Assembly: GCA_035575925.1 (NCBI GenBank)
Contig: DATLXK010000053.1
Coordinates: 1-64,000, forward strand
Source of the DNA: DASWTL01 sp035575925
GTDB taxonomy: Bacteria > Bacteroidota > Bacteroidia > Sphingobacteriales > Sphingobacteriaceae
Direction of reading: 5' to 3'
DNA: 64,000 bases
Under the pieces are notes generated by a model. The model did not search any database, was not told the origin of the DNA, and was given only the letters and a program-made list of their open reading frames with translations. Both the position numbers and the translations under genes were made by a program. Shown here piece by piece: positions 8,230 through 16,550 of the stretch. Numbering within the stretch: position 1 is the first letter of the stretch; the number at the start of each line of letters is the position of its first letter.

Positions 8230-8610
8230 ATGTTAAAGAACAGTAATGCATTCAGCGGTTTTTCCGTAAATAACATACAGACAGCTAAACAATTTTATAG
8301 TGAAATGCTTGAGTTGGAAATCGCTGAGGGTGTTATGGGTATTCTGGAAATACAAATTGCTAACGGTAATAAAATAATTATCTATCCAAAAAGCAATCAC
8401 ACTCCCGCCACGTTTACTGTTTTAAATTTTCCGGTACCCGATATTGAAGAAGCAGTAGAATATCTTAGCTCAAGGGGAGTAGCTTTTGAAATTTATAAGA
8501 CGCCTGATCTCTCTACAGATGAAAAAGGAATTTTTAGAAAAGGAGGGCCATTAATAGCCTGGTTTAAAGATCCTGCCGGTAATGTTTTATCCGTGATTGA
8601 AAACCGGTAA
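8230..8610 (+). CDS. VOC-fold (glyoxalase/bleomycin-resistance-like) protein
   Basis: A 126-residue protein with the paired beta-alpha-beta-beta-beta modules of the vicinal oxygen chelate fold: SGFSVNNIQTAKQFYSEMLE near the start and VLNFPVPDIEEAVEYLSSRG in the second half, ending WFKDPAGNVLSVIE. The glutamate in the last strand (VIENR) fits a metal ligand, but the first-strand histidine is replaced (SGFSV), so metal binding may be absent. Enzymatic or antibiotic-binding role unknown. Confidence 0.8.
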   Translation: MLKNSNAFSGFSVNNIQTAKQFYSEMLELEIAEGVMGILEIQIANGNKIIIYPKSNHTPATFTVLNFPVPDIEEAVEYLSSRGVAFEIYKTPDLSTDEKGIFRKGGPLIAWFKDPAGNVLSVIENR

Positions 8611-8757
8611 TTCGGAAGCTCTTTTGTTAAAAGGTTGTTTACAGGTGCTTTTTAGTTAAGAGCAAGCATGGTAAGCTAGTTGCATAAACCCGAGGATTAG
8701 TTTTCATAACATGTTGTATACATATCGATCAGAAACATATAATAAACAGCAATGCAT

Positions 8758-8781
8758 AAAAAAAAGCCGGCGGAGCCAGCT
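8758..8781 (-). terminator. Intrinsic terminator of the secreted protein at 8815-9327
   Basis: On the minus strand AGCTGGC-TCC-GCCGGCT forms a 7-pair stem (one G-T) followed by eight T residues, just downstream of the stop at 8815. Confidence 0.8.
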
Positions 8782-8814
8782 TCATGGGATAACCCAATAT
8801 GTTTTGTTAATGAA

Positions 8815-9327
8815 TTATAAGTTACTGATGGTATAAGTGATTACCATTCCGTAATCCTGTGCCGGAGCATAATCATAACCGGGATTAACTTTATAATCTA
8901 CACCTAAGGTAGCTGTACCTCTTGCATTTTTAGCTGCGGATGTACCACTTAAAGAAGTAGGGGTAGTTGATAACGTTGAATACGATCCGGCACCATTCAG
9001 TTTGAATTGAACTACTGAAGCAGGCATTGGAGTAGCAGAGGTGCCAGTAAAGTTAGCCGAATTAGCTGTAACGTTTACGAACCACGGCTTGTTAGATTTA
9101 TAAGTTAAAGTAACGGCATTTGCAGTTTCAATACCAGCATCAATTTTAGCAATAGTATTAAAATCGAATGTGCTGGTAGCGCCGCTTGTAACAGCAAGGT
9201 CAAGGACTTCAGAAATTTTTACTGTAAAAGCCCCTGTTGGAGCAGCAGTGCCTAATTGGGCACTAGCCTGATTAGAGAAGATAACTGATAATGCGATGAA
9301 TGTGGCGGCGAATATTACTTTTTTCAT
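8815..9327 (-). CDS. Secreted beta-rich surface protein (DUF4402/fimbrial-like)
   Basis: A 170-residue protein with a clear signal peptide (MKKVIFAATFIALSVIFSNQ then ASAQ). The mature part is rich in Thr, Ser and Ala with alternating beta-strand pattern (GAFTVKISEVLDLAVTSGAT, VTLTYKSNKPWFVNVTANSA) and ends DYGMVITYTISNL, the closing strand of a single immunoglobulin-like or DUF4402-type sandwich. Conserved W in KPWFVNV. No anchor is seen, so it is periplasmic or released. It has its own terminator. Structural or pilus-subunit role is a guess. Confidence 0.65.
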   Translation of the reverse strand: MKKVIFAATFIALSVIFSNQASAQLGTAAPTGAFTVKISEVLDLAVTSGATSTFDFNTIAKIDAGIETANAVTLTYKSNKPWFVNVTANSANFTGTSATPMPASVVQFKLNGAGSYSTLSTTPTSLSGTSAAKNARGTATLGVDYKVNPGYDYAPAQDYGMVITYTISNL

Positions 9328-9459
9328 GATTGTGCTTTTTGTGTGTTTAAGGTTAAGTTAATTTGAGAACGTTAACTTTTACACTTATGAATAATGATAT
9401 CCAATAGCTGTACCAAAAGAGAAAAGGGCACAAATATGCATAAAATAGGGTATTAATGT

Positions 9460-9684
9460 ATGTATGAAGTGGCAGAGGTGGGGAATTCCCCAATTTTTTG
9501 GGGAAATTTTACTCTCAATGCAAGGAGTTCTTACAGTATGAATATAGAAGGATTTATATACTGGTGGTGGCAGTATAAAACGGGACGAAAAAAATTAGAC
9601 CTTGAGTTAGAAAGAACAAGGGAGGGTGACTTAGTCCGTCATATATATGCAAAAGAAAATATAATTTATTTCATTGCAGAATAA
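9460..9684 (+). CDS. Small hypothetical protein, doubtful
   Basis: A 74-residue frame in a 384-base gap. An inner ATG at 9538, after AAGGAG, would give 48 residues beginning MNIEGFIYWWWQYKTGRKKL. Three adjacent Trp followed by a charged helix (LDLELERTREGDLVRHIYAK) is unusual. No relative was recognised. The frame ends 27 bases before the WalJ-type gene, so it could be a small upstream gene or chance. The remainder of the gap (9328-9459) shows only the promoter region of the secreted protein gene. Confidence 0.25.
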   Translation: MYEVAEVGNSPIFWGNFTLNARSSYSMNIEGFIYWWWQYKTGRKKLDLELERTREGDLVRHIYAKENIIYFIAE

Positions 9685-9711
9685 CCTAAAATCAGGTTAC
9701 ATTTACAAACA

Positions 9712-10554
9712 ATGTCATTGTTCATCACATCCCTGAACTCAGGAAGTAACGGTAACTGCTATTATATTGGAAATGAAACCGAAGCGGTGCTTGTTGATGT
9801 GGGCATTTCATGCCGTGAAGCCGAAAAGCGGATGAGCCGTATAGGTTTGCATATGAAAAACGTGCGGGCAATTTTTGTATCGCATGAGCATACTGATCAT
9901 ATTAGTGGTATTGCTGTTATGGCCGGCAAATACCAAATTCCAGTTTATATCACACATAAAACCTTAAATAATAGTGCTTTAACATTGGAAAATCATCTGG
10001 TTAGATATCTGAATGGATGCGAGCCGGTAACTATAGGTGGACTTTCCATAACTGCGTTTCCTAAGCTGCATGATGCTACAGAACCGGTCAGCTTTATGGT
10101 ATCGGGCAATGATGTTAATGTTGGAGTGTTTACCGATATTGGTACGCCTTGCGATCAGTTGATCCGTTATTTTAAGCAATGCCATGCTGCCTTTCTTGAA
10201 GCTAATTATGATGAAGACTTATTGAATAACGGAAAATATCCATATTTTCTAAAGAGCCGTATCCGGGGAGGAAAAGGACATCTTTCAAATAAACAGGCAT
10301 TGAGCGTATTTACTTTACATAAACCTTCCTGGATGAGCCACTTGTTATTATCCCATCTTTCGAAAGATAATAACTGCCCAGATTTGGTTCATGAATTATT
10401 TTCAGCCCATGCCGGTGCTACTAAGATCATAGTTGCGTCCCGTTATGAAGAAACACCGTTGTTCGCTATTAGCAATATTCCGGCAATTAAGATCAAATTA
10501 AAACCCGCACCCTCATCTCTAAGATCTGCTCAGCTTCAATTTGTCTTCAATTGA
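9712..10554 (+). CDS. MBL-fold metallo-hydrolase, WalJ/YycJ type
   Basis: A 280-residue cytosolic protein with the metallo-beta-lactamase fold. It opens FITSLNSGSNGNCYYIGNET, typical of the WalJ (YycJ) group, followed by the metal-binding SHEHTDHISG (HxHxDH) and later H residues in LHDATEPVSF and LLSHLSKDN. Family members are 5'-exonucleases or related nucleic-acid-processing enzymes binding two metal ions. The Bacteroidota form is usually about 260-270 residues, so this is full length. Stands alone. Confidence 0.85.
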   Translation: MSLFITSLNSGSNGNCYYIGNETEAVLVDVGISCREAEKRMSRIGLHMKNVRAIFVSHEHTDHISGIAVMAGKYQIPVYITHKTLNNSALTLENHLVRYLNGCEPVTIGGLSITAFPKLHDATEPVSFMVSGNDVNVGVFTDIGTPCDQLIRYFKQCHAAFLEANYDEDLLNNGKYPYFLKSRIRGGKGHLSNKQALSVFTLHKPSWMSHLLLSHLSKDNNCPDLVHELFSAHAGATKIIVASRYEETPLFAISNIPAIKIKLKPAPSSLRSAQLQFVFN

Positions 10555-10647
10555 AATATCTCTTTTGCCATCACTGTAAAAAAGACATCTCAATATTTTA
10601 AGGAAACTATTCTTGAGATCATGTGTTTATAATAAAAAATAAAAGCC

Positions 10648-10995
10648 ATGAAAAGTTATAATTCATTACTCAAGGGTGCAAAATCTTTACTTAAAGATAC
10701 CTCCCATATCAAATCAAGATCAAGTGACGACAATGGTAACATTGTAGCAGCAGCTATAATTGGATTAGCGGCCGGAGCAATACTTGGAATACTTCTTGCC
10801 CCGGAACGGGGATCGGAAACCAGAAATTATCTTTCCAATTCTTTAGGCGACCTGGGTTCTGCTGTACGCGATAAAGCTAAGCAAGGTGCCGAAAGGTTTT
10901 CGGAGCTGAAAGATAAAGCAGTTGAAACGGTAAGATCCAAAGTCAGAAATTCTGATAATGGTATGGAAACTGAAATCGAAACTCCGAACGTATAG
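10648..10995 (+). CDS. YtxH-like small protein
   Basis: A 115-residue protein with one membrane segment near residues 35-52 (VAAAIIGLAAGAILGILLAP) directly followed by ERGSETR, the hallmark of the YtxH (gas-vesicle-protein-like) family, and an amphipathic Lys/Ala-rich tail predicted to form a coiled helix (DKAKQGAERFSELKDKAVET). Such proteins are stress-induced and membrane-associated; their mechanism is unknown. Followed by a strong terminator at 11025. Confidence 0.85.
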   Translation: MKSYNSLLKGAKSLLKDTSHIKSRSSDDNGNIVAAAIIGLAAGAILGILLAPERGSETRNYLSNSLGDLGSAVRDKAKQGAERFSELKDKAVETVRSKVRNSDNGMETEIETPNV

Positions 10996-11024
10996 TTCAG
11001 GAGTAAGATTATTAAATTAAAAAA

Positions 11025-11052
11025 AATGCCTGTTCTTAGCAGGCATTTTTTT
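11025..11052 (+). terminator. Intrinsic terminator after the YtxH gene
   Basis: AATGCCTG (11025-11032) pairs perfectly with CAGGCATT (11040-11047) around a 7-base loop, followed by a run of T. Confidence 0.9.
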
Positions 11053-11127
11053 ATTTATTTTTTTTATGAACTACCTTGAGCGAGCTTTTCATATCCGCCA
11101 GGAAATCGACAGAGTAACTTAAAATGT

Positions 11128-11170
11128 TTAACGAGCGAAAGCTAACTCGTTAAATGAAGGCAAGCCTTCC
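11128..11170. repeat. Two adjacent perfect hairpins
   Basis: TTTAACGAG (11128-11136) pairs with CTCGTTAAA (11147-11155), and immediately after GAAGGC (11157-11162) pairs with GCCTTC (11165-11170). They lie between the YtxH terminator and the 39-residue protein gene. Role unknown; possibly the transcript end of that gene or a REP-like unit. Confidence 0.5.
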
Positions 11171-11219
11171 GAAACTATGGTCTTTAGTTAAAGCAGTAAA
11201 ACCGTTAATCCCTGTAATT

Positions 11220-11339
11220 TTAATTACATTGGCCAAGGGCTACATAAATTATAATAAATACTACAATAGTTGATAAACAACCACCACCTAATTTTTTAGC
11301 TCCATAACCGGCAATCAGTGCTCTAAATATATTGTTCAT
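11220..11339 (-). CDS. 39-residue conserved small membrane protein
   Basis: From ATG at 11339 to TAA at 11220: MNNIFRALIAGYGAKKLGGG followed by CLSTIVVFIIIYVALGQCN. The short polar, Gly/Lys-rich head and single C-terminal membrane helix match a tiny family I recall from Bacteroidota genomes with the same RALIAGYGAKKLGGGCxxT core. That resemblance, with a clean membrane helix, argues for a real gene although it is very short. Function unknown. It is alone, 183 bases from the alpha/beta hydrolase stop on its upstream side; 11340-11522 shows nothing else apart from a short TCCGC/GCGGA hairpin near 11471. Confidence 0.65.
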   Translation of the reverse strand: MNNIFRALIAGYGAKKLGGGCLSTIVVFIIIYVALGQCN

Positions 11340-11522
11340 AGATTATAAATTTTAATTTATCCTAAACATAACTAATAATTGAAGATAAAGTTCTAGATTG
11401 GGTATTTAAAATTTACTTCTCTAATATATTTATTCACTTAGAGGGATCATCATTTTGCCAGGGCAGGTTTTCTCCGCGGGCGGAAACGATTAAGAGTTTT
11501 AGGATTACAACAAAGATTCATT

Positions 11523-12836
11523 TCAGTTGCTTTTTACCCATAAAGCAATATCATCAATCACGCTGCCTGCTACGTTCCCTGGCTGCTGGTACTGTTGCGG
11601 CGAGCCTTTTTGCGGCTGCGTTATGAATAGATGATTCAGTTCCGGATATAATTTAAAAGTTACATTTTTCTTTTTGGCGAATGCGCCTTTCCATAAATTA
11701 TAATCCATAACAGGAACCTGGAAATCATTTTCGCCCTGTAAAATTAATATCCGTTTCTTTAATTTTTTAGCAGTACCAACCTGATCATACAGGTTCATGT
11801 CAATCCAATAAGAAACAGGTAATCCCAATAGTAACGAATCGACTTTCATAGTTCCTGGTTTCGTAATTCGGGTCTTCTCCAACTCTGTAAGAGCATTCTG
11901 AAGTTGTTTTTTGCCTTCTGCCGTAGTGTCTTTTGCTGATTCAAACATATATTTGTTCTGGTCACTAATTACATCTGTAAATTTTCTGGCAGGAGCTGCA
12001 GCCATAATAATTCCATTTACATCGGGTGCGAGTGAAGCTAATTTTGGTGCCAGCATTCCCCCGAGGCTATGTCCGAGAACATAGATCTGCTTTTTATTAA
12101 CTCCAGTTATCGTTTTGGCTAAGGCAATAGCAGCAAGAGCGTCATCTGTCACTTCTTCTTTTAGTGTAAATGCTTTATTAAACTCGCCGGGATATACCCG
12201 GGTTCTTTTCACATATCGAATAGTAGCAATACCTTTAGCGGCCAATCCCAAAGCAAGGTCTTTGAAAGGTTTGTTTGGTCCTATACTTTCATCCATATCA
12301 GAAGGGCCAGATCCGTGCACCAAAACAATTACAGGAAAATTAGTTCCGCTTTTAGGTGTTGTTAACAAACCGGCAAGCTCATGTCCTGAGGTTTTAATTG
12401 AAACAGGCTGTTCTTTATATAACGTACTATCAGCATAAACGGGATTCTGGTAAACGGCTGCATTGCTTTTTGGTACCACAAAAAAGCCAACCATCTTTTC
12501 TTTCTGATTAAATACAAATTGGAAACCTTGTGTTCCCTTGGAAAACTTGCAAATTAGAGTAACCACGAAGAATTCCTCCTGGGTTTTGTTTTGCGCACTC
12601 TCTACAGATTCCAGATTCCCTAAGGTGCTATTTGTGGAATTCCAGAAATTTTTCAGGATTTCAGGCTGTACCTTGTCTTTTACACCTTCATCGAAAAAGT
12701 TCTGAGCGTCTTCAAATTTACCTTTTTCTAAGGTGTCTAAAAATTCATTTGAGCGATTGATAAGGTTTAAAATACTCTGGGAAAAAGCAATCTCTGTAAT
12801 GAATAGAGCAATAATCAGTATTAAATATTTTTTCAT
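11523..12836 (-). CDS. Secreted alpha/beta hydrolase with N-terminal DUF3887-like domain
   Basis: The best start is ATG at 12836 (MKKYLILIIALFITEIAFSQ), which opens a signal peptide; the ATG at 12857 would add seven residues in front of it. The mature protein has a DUF3887-like domain (about residues 22-110, KGKFEDAQNFFDEGVKDKVQ) then an alpha/beta-hydrolase domain with VLVHGSGPSD as oxyanion region and nucleophile Ser257 in GHSLGG; Asp in ENDFQVP and His in LNHLF complete a likely triad. Predicted periplasmic esterase or peptidase; substrate unknown. Confidence 0.88.
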   Translation of the reverse strand: MKKYLILIIALFITEIAFSQSILNLINRSNEFLDTLEKGKFEDAQNFFDEGVKDKVQPEILKNFWNSTNSTLGNLESVESAQNKTQEEFFVVTLICKFSKGTQGFQFVFNQKEKMVGFFVVPKSNAAVYQNPVYADSTLYKEQPVSIKTSGHELAGLLTTPKSGTNFPVIVLVHGSGPSDMDESIGPNKPFKDLALGLAAKGIATIRYVKRTRVYPGEFNKAFTLKEEVTDDALAAIALAKTITGVNKKQIYVLGHSLGGMLAPKLASLAPDVNGIIMAAAPARKFTDVISDQNKYMFESAKDTTAEGKKQLQNALTELEKTRITKPGTMKVDSLLLGLPVSYWIDMNLYDQVGTAKKLKKRILILQGENDFQVPVMDYNLWKGAFAKKKNVTFKLYPELNHLFITQPQKGSPQQYQQPGNVAGSVIDDIALWVKSN

Positions 12837-13000
12837 AATTGATGTAATAATAACCATTTTTAAAAGGTAATTAACGCAAAATTAGTAATGATAATACACT
12901 TCAAAGGCGCTTTAGTAAAATGCTGACTAAATAAAATTACAACGATGTCATAATCTAGAGGTGTGTGACGCGGAATAATAGCAGGCCTTAGAAATTTAAT

Positions 13001-13008
13001 TACTTTTA
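13001..13008 (+). promoter_or_regulatory. Possible -7 box of cysE-cysM (TACTTTTA)
   Basis: TACTTTTA differs from TAnnTTTG only at the last base and lies 45 bases before the cysE ATG. Weak support. Confidence 0.3.
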
Positions 13009-13052
13009 CAGAGTTTACAAAACCTTTGGGCAGCAGAGTTAATAATCACACT

Positions 13053-13868
13053 ATGGATAAAGAGTTCCTCACCCATCTTTGGAACAAACAGCAGCAGGTT
13101 GATACAGTACCGTCTAATAAGGTTATTGCAGACTGGGCTCTGAATATTATTTATTTATTATATCCCGAGCATAATAAATCGATCTCTCCTTCTACTCTTG
13201 AACTTGGTAAAGAATTTAATAAGCTTGAAGTTCAATTACTGGAACTTCTTCAGGCTACTACAGCCTGTCAGGATTGCTATAATGAGGATAAGGCAAAACA
13301 TTTCTTTGAGAATCTGCCTGAGTTATATCAAATTTTAAATACCGATGTTTCTGCTATTTTAACCGGTGATCCTGCCGCAAAATCCCAGTTTGAGGTAGTC
13401 AGGGCGTATCCGGGATTTTTGGCAATTTGTTTTTACCGTATATCTAATGCGTTGTTAAAACTTAATATTCCATTGCTTCCCCGAATCCTTACTGAGTATG
13501 CACATTCAAAAACCGGTATAGATATTCATCCCGGGGCAGAGATCGGTGAATATTTTTGTATAGATCATGGCACAGGTGTGGTTGTAGGCGAAACCTGCAT
13601 AATTGGTAAATATGTTAAATTATACCAAGGAGTTACTCTTGGAGCATTAAGTGTGGATGTATCACTGGCTTCAGTAAAACGCCACCCAACAGTTGAAGAT
13701 GCTGTGATCATATATTCGGGGGCTACAATTTTAGGTGGAAAAACTGTAGTGGGTCATAACAGTATAATTGGAGGCAATGTGTGGCTTACTAAAAGTGTTC
13801 CCTCTGATTCATTGGTATATCATACTTCAGATATTAAAATAGTTGGCCGGCAAAAATTGAAAAAGTAA
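13053..13868 (+). CDS. cysE: Serine O-acetyltransferase
   Basis: Makes O-acetylserine from serine and acetyl-CoA, the first step of cysteine synthesis. ATG at 13053 (MDKEFLTHLWNK) gives 271 residues; the longer frame from a TTG at 13026 is less likely. An all-helical N-terminal half is followed by a left-handed beta-helix with hexapeptide repeats (IHPGAEIGEYFCIDHGTGVV, VGETCIIGKYVKLYQGVTLG). The catalytic His lies in IDHGTG. The stop overlaps the cysM start by one base (TAATG), so the two are translated together as a two-step pathway. Confidence 0.92.
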   Translation: MDKEFLTHLWNKQQQVDTVPSNKVIADWALNIIYLLYPEHNKSISPSTLELGKEFNKLEVQLLELLQATTACQDCYNEDKAKHFFENLPELYQILNTDVSAILTGDPAAKSQFEVVRAYPGFLAICFYRISNALLKLNIPLLPRILTEYAHSKTGIDIHPGAEIGEYFCIDHGTGVVVGETCIIGKYVKLYQGVTLGALSVDVSLASVKRHPTVEDAVIIYSGATILGGKTVVGHNSIIGGNVWLTKSVPSDSLVYHTSDIKIVGRQKLKK

Positions 13869-14740
13869 TGGCAGGAATAATAGATACAGTAGGTAACACC
13901 CCTCTTGTAGAGATAAAAAACCTTAATCCGAATAAAAATGTAACTATTTATGCCAAGCTGGAAGGTAATAACCCCGGTGGAAGTGTGAAGGATCGTGCGG
14001 CTCTAAATATGATCAGAAGCGCGTTAGAAAGAGGAGATATAAGACCCGGGTCCCGGTTAATTGAAGCTACCAGCGGCAATACGGGTATAGCCCTGGCTAT
14101 GATGTCCTGCTTGTTTAAACTGGAAATAGAATTAGTAATGCCTTCTACATCCACACGTGAGCGTACGTTAACCATGGAAGCTTTCGGGGCAAAAGTAACC
14201 TTGCTTGATAGTATTGAAGAATGCCGTGATTATGCGGAACAAAAAGCATCTGCAGGTGAATCATATCTCTTGGACCAGTTTGGGAATGCAGACAACTACC
14301 TGGCTCATTATAAAACAACGGCACCTGAAATATGGCGAGATACGGCCGGTAAGATCACCCATTTTGTAAGCGCTATGGGCACTACTGGCACCATTATGGG
14401 TACTTCTATGTTTTTTAAAGAGAAAAATCCGGAAATAAAAATTATAGGTTGCCAGCCTACAGAAGATTCTTCTATTCCCGGAATAAGACGGTGGCCGGCT
14501 AATTATCTCCCTAAAATATTTAATTCAACCCGGATAGACAGAATTATGGATATATCTCAACAGGAGGCCACCATGATGACCAGAGAATTGGCTAAATGTG
14601 AAGGGATTTTTGCAGGAATGAGTAGTGGAGGTGCCGCTTCAGCGGCTATAAGGCTTGCTAAAGAACTGGACTCCGGGGTGCTCGTATTTATAGTTTGCGA
14701 CCGGGGCGACCGTTACCTTAGCAGTGACCTGTTTGACTGA
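13868..14740 (+). CDS. cysM: Cysteine synthase B (O-acetylserine sulfhydrylase)
   Basis: A 290-residue fold-type II PLP enzyme replacing the acetyl group of O-acetylserine with sulfide. The cofactor lysine lies in GGSVKDRAALN, phosphate-binding ATSGNTGIALA follows, and MGTTGTIMGT binds the PLP phosphate. GDRYLSSDLF at the end matches the CysM/CysK terminus. The short lid and PSTSTRERTLTMEAFGA segment fit CysM rather than CysK, although the separation is not certain without comparison. Second gene of the cysE-cysM pair. Confidence 0.9.
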   Translation: MAGIIDTVGNTPLVEIKNLNPNKNVTIYAKLEGNNPGGSVKDRAALNMIRSALERGDIRPGSRLIEATSGNTGIALAMMSCLFKLEIELVMPSTSTRERTLTMEAFGAKVTLLDSIEECRDYAEQKASAGESYLLDQFGNADNYLAHYKTTAPEIWRDTAGKITHFVSAMGTTGTIMGTSMFFKEKNPEIKIIGCQPTEDSSIPGIRRWPANYLPKIFNSTRIDRIMDISQQEATMMTRELAKCEGIFAGMSSGGAASAAIRLAKELDSGVLVFIVCDRGDRYLSSDLFD

Positions 14741-14904
14741 AGTTTTCAAAACTTAAAACGAATATTTAGAACTTAGGATACGAAAATAAATATTTTCATT
14801 CGAAGAAATAACTTCATTTAAGCTCATAATTCATTATATTCGTATGTTTATTGATCCGGAAATTGTTGGATATTTCAGATTTACCATATTAAACTTCATT
14901 TGAA

Positions 14905-16398
14905 ATGAAAGGAAAAAAAGTGAAAAACTCATCTAATACATCAAGAAGAGAATTTGTAAAAAGCAGTGCTATTGCCCTTGCAGGATTTACAATTGTTCCG
15001 CGCCATGTGTTAGGCAGAGGTTTCAGAGCACCAAGTGATACCCTATATATTGCCGCTGTTGGGGCTGGCGGAAAAGGTGAAAGCGATATATCTGGTTTTG
15101 TCGGTAGCGGCAAGGCTAAAATGTCATTTTTATGTGATGTTGATCAAAACAGGGCGTCGAAGGCTTTTTCTTTATATCCAAATGCTAAAAGGTACGTTGA
15201 CTGGCGAGAGATGTTCGATAAAGAACATAAAAAGTTTGATGCAGTTTCTATATCCACTCCGGATCATACTCATGCCGTGGTTGGTTCTGCTGCTATGGTT
15301 TTGGGTAAACATACGTGGATACAAAAGCCATTAGCCCATGATGTTTATGAGGTACGTGTGCTTGCTGAACTTGCAAAAAGATACAAAGTTGTGACCCAAA
15401 TGGGCAACCAGGGTGCTTCAAATGATGGTGTAAGACAAATGAGGGAATGGTTTGATGCGGGTATTATTGGTGATGTAAGCGAGATATACACCTGGACAAA
15501 CAGACCGGTTTGGCCACAGGGTAATATAAACTGGCCGACAAAAACCGCTACTCCTCCGTCTACTTTAAATTGGGATCTATGGCAGGGCACAGCCCCGGCT
15601 AAGCCTTATCCGGCACCAGGTTCCGAAGGAGGAGCTGATGTAGTACCGTTTAACTGGAGAGGCTGGTGGGAATATGGAACCGGGGTCCTGGGTGATATGG
15701 GTGCCCATATTTTAGAAGCTCCAATGAGCGTATTGGGCCTTCAGCATGTAACTGAAGTTCAAACCAGTTCGGCCGGATCGGGATATTTTCCTGAAACGGG
15801 ACCTGCGGCAAACTATAGTATCATGACTTTTCCTAAAACTCCGAAAACAAAAGGCCCAGTAAAAGTGCATTGGATGGATGGAGGAATACAGCCCCCACGT
15901 CCGGAGGAATTAGATCCTGCTGAGCGTTTTGGTGGCGGTGATGGTGGCATGTTGTTTATTGGTACAAAAGGCAAGATGATGGCAGGCTGTTATTCTGCAA
16001 ATGCCCGTCTGTTACCGGTTTCACGAATGGATGAGGTAACGGTTCCTCAAACTTATAAAAGAGTGCCTGACGGCGCAAATGGTCATTATGCGCAATGGGT
16101 AGAAGCTTGCCTTGCCGGGTATGGAAAAATGGAAACCAGTTCTCCTTTTGATAAGGCAGCATTATTATCAGAAGCTATGCTGATGTGTAATATGGCTATA
16201 AGAGGACATAATCTATTTACCGAAATACCGGCTCCGGAATCAGGTGCAGGTGCTGGTCGCGGTCCTCGCAGAATATATCCTACCCGTGGTATTAATTTGC
16301 TCTGGGATGCTGCCAATATGAAAGTTACCAATGTTGACGAAGTTAATCAATACGTGAAGCGTAATTATAGGGCTCCATGGAAACTTAGCGGAGTATAA
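14905..16398 (+). CDS. Gfo/Idh/MocA-family oxidoreductase with Tat-type leader
   Basis: A 497-residue protein. The leader NTSRREFVKSSAIALAGFTI carries twin arginines and a hydrophobic stretch, so export by the Tat route is likely. The NAD-binding Rossmann start AAVGAGGKGESDISG is followed by VSISTPDHTHAVVGS and the IQKPLAHDVYEVRVLAELAK motif with the catalytic Lys (EKP-like, here QKP). Bacteroidota have many such periplasmic sugar-derivative oxidoreductases. The next gene is a GH35 enzyme on the same strand beyond a terminator. Substrate unknown. Confidence 0.88.
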   Translation: MKGKKVKNSSNTSRREFVKSSAIALAGFTIVPRHVLGRGFRAPSDTLYIAAVGAGGKGESDISGFVGSGKAKMSFLCDVDQNRASKAFSLYPNAKRYVDWREMFDKEHKKFDAVSISTPDHTHAVVGSAAMVLGKHTWIQKPLAHDVYEVRVLAELAKRYKVVTQMGNQGASNDGVRQMREWFDAGIIGDVSEIYTWTNRPVWPQGNINWPTKTATPPSTLNWDLWQGTAPAKPYPAPGSEGGADVVPFNWRGWWEYGTGVLGDMGAHILEAPMSVLGLQHVTEVQTSSAGSGYFPETGPAANYSIMTFPKTPKTKGPVKVHWMDGGIQPPRPEELDPAERFGGGDGGMLFIGTKGKMMAGCYSANARLLPVSRMDEVTVPQTYKRVPDGANGHYAQWVEACLAGYGKMETSSPFDKAALLSEAMLMCNMAIRGHNLFTEIPAPESGAGAGRGPRRIYPTRGINLLWDAANMKVTNVDEVNQYVKRNYRAPWKLSGV

Positions 16399-16420
16399 TT
16401 CAAACGGATAATTAATTAAG

Positions 16421-16460
16421 AGCAGGAGATAATTGCATTCAATTTATCTCCTGCTTTTTT
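16421..16460 (+). terminator. Intrinsic terminator after the oxidoreductase gene
   Basis: AGCAGGAGATAA (16421-16432) pairs perfectly with TTATCTCCTGCT (16444-16455) and is followed by a T run. Confidence 0.92.
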
Positions 16461-16516
16461 AATGAGATTTTTTTAATGGCTGATAATATTGCGAAAGTCA
16501 TTATTAATCGGGTGGT

Positions 16517-16524
16517 TAATTTTG
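16517..16524 (+). promoter_or_regulatory. Putative -7 box of the GH35 gene (TAATTTTG)
   Basis: TAATTTTG lies 27 bases before the ATG at 16551. A TTG at 16489-16491 is 25 bases further up, longer than the usual 19-23 spacing. Confidence 0.4.
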
Positions 16525-16550
16525 CTCATGGGTAATACCAGTAATTTAAT

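Noticed and set aside
9460..9684. A firm small gene
   Set aside because: No recognisable relative, odd composition (WWW), and no promoter box; kept only as a low-confidence entry.
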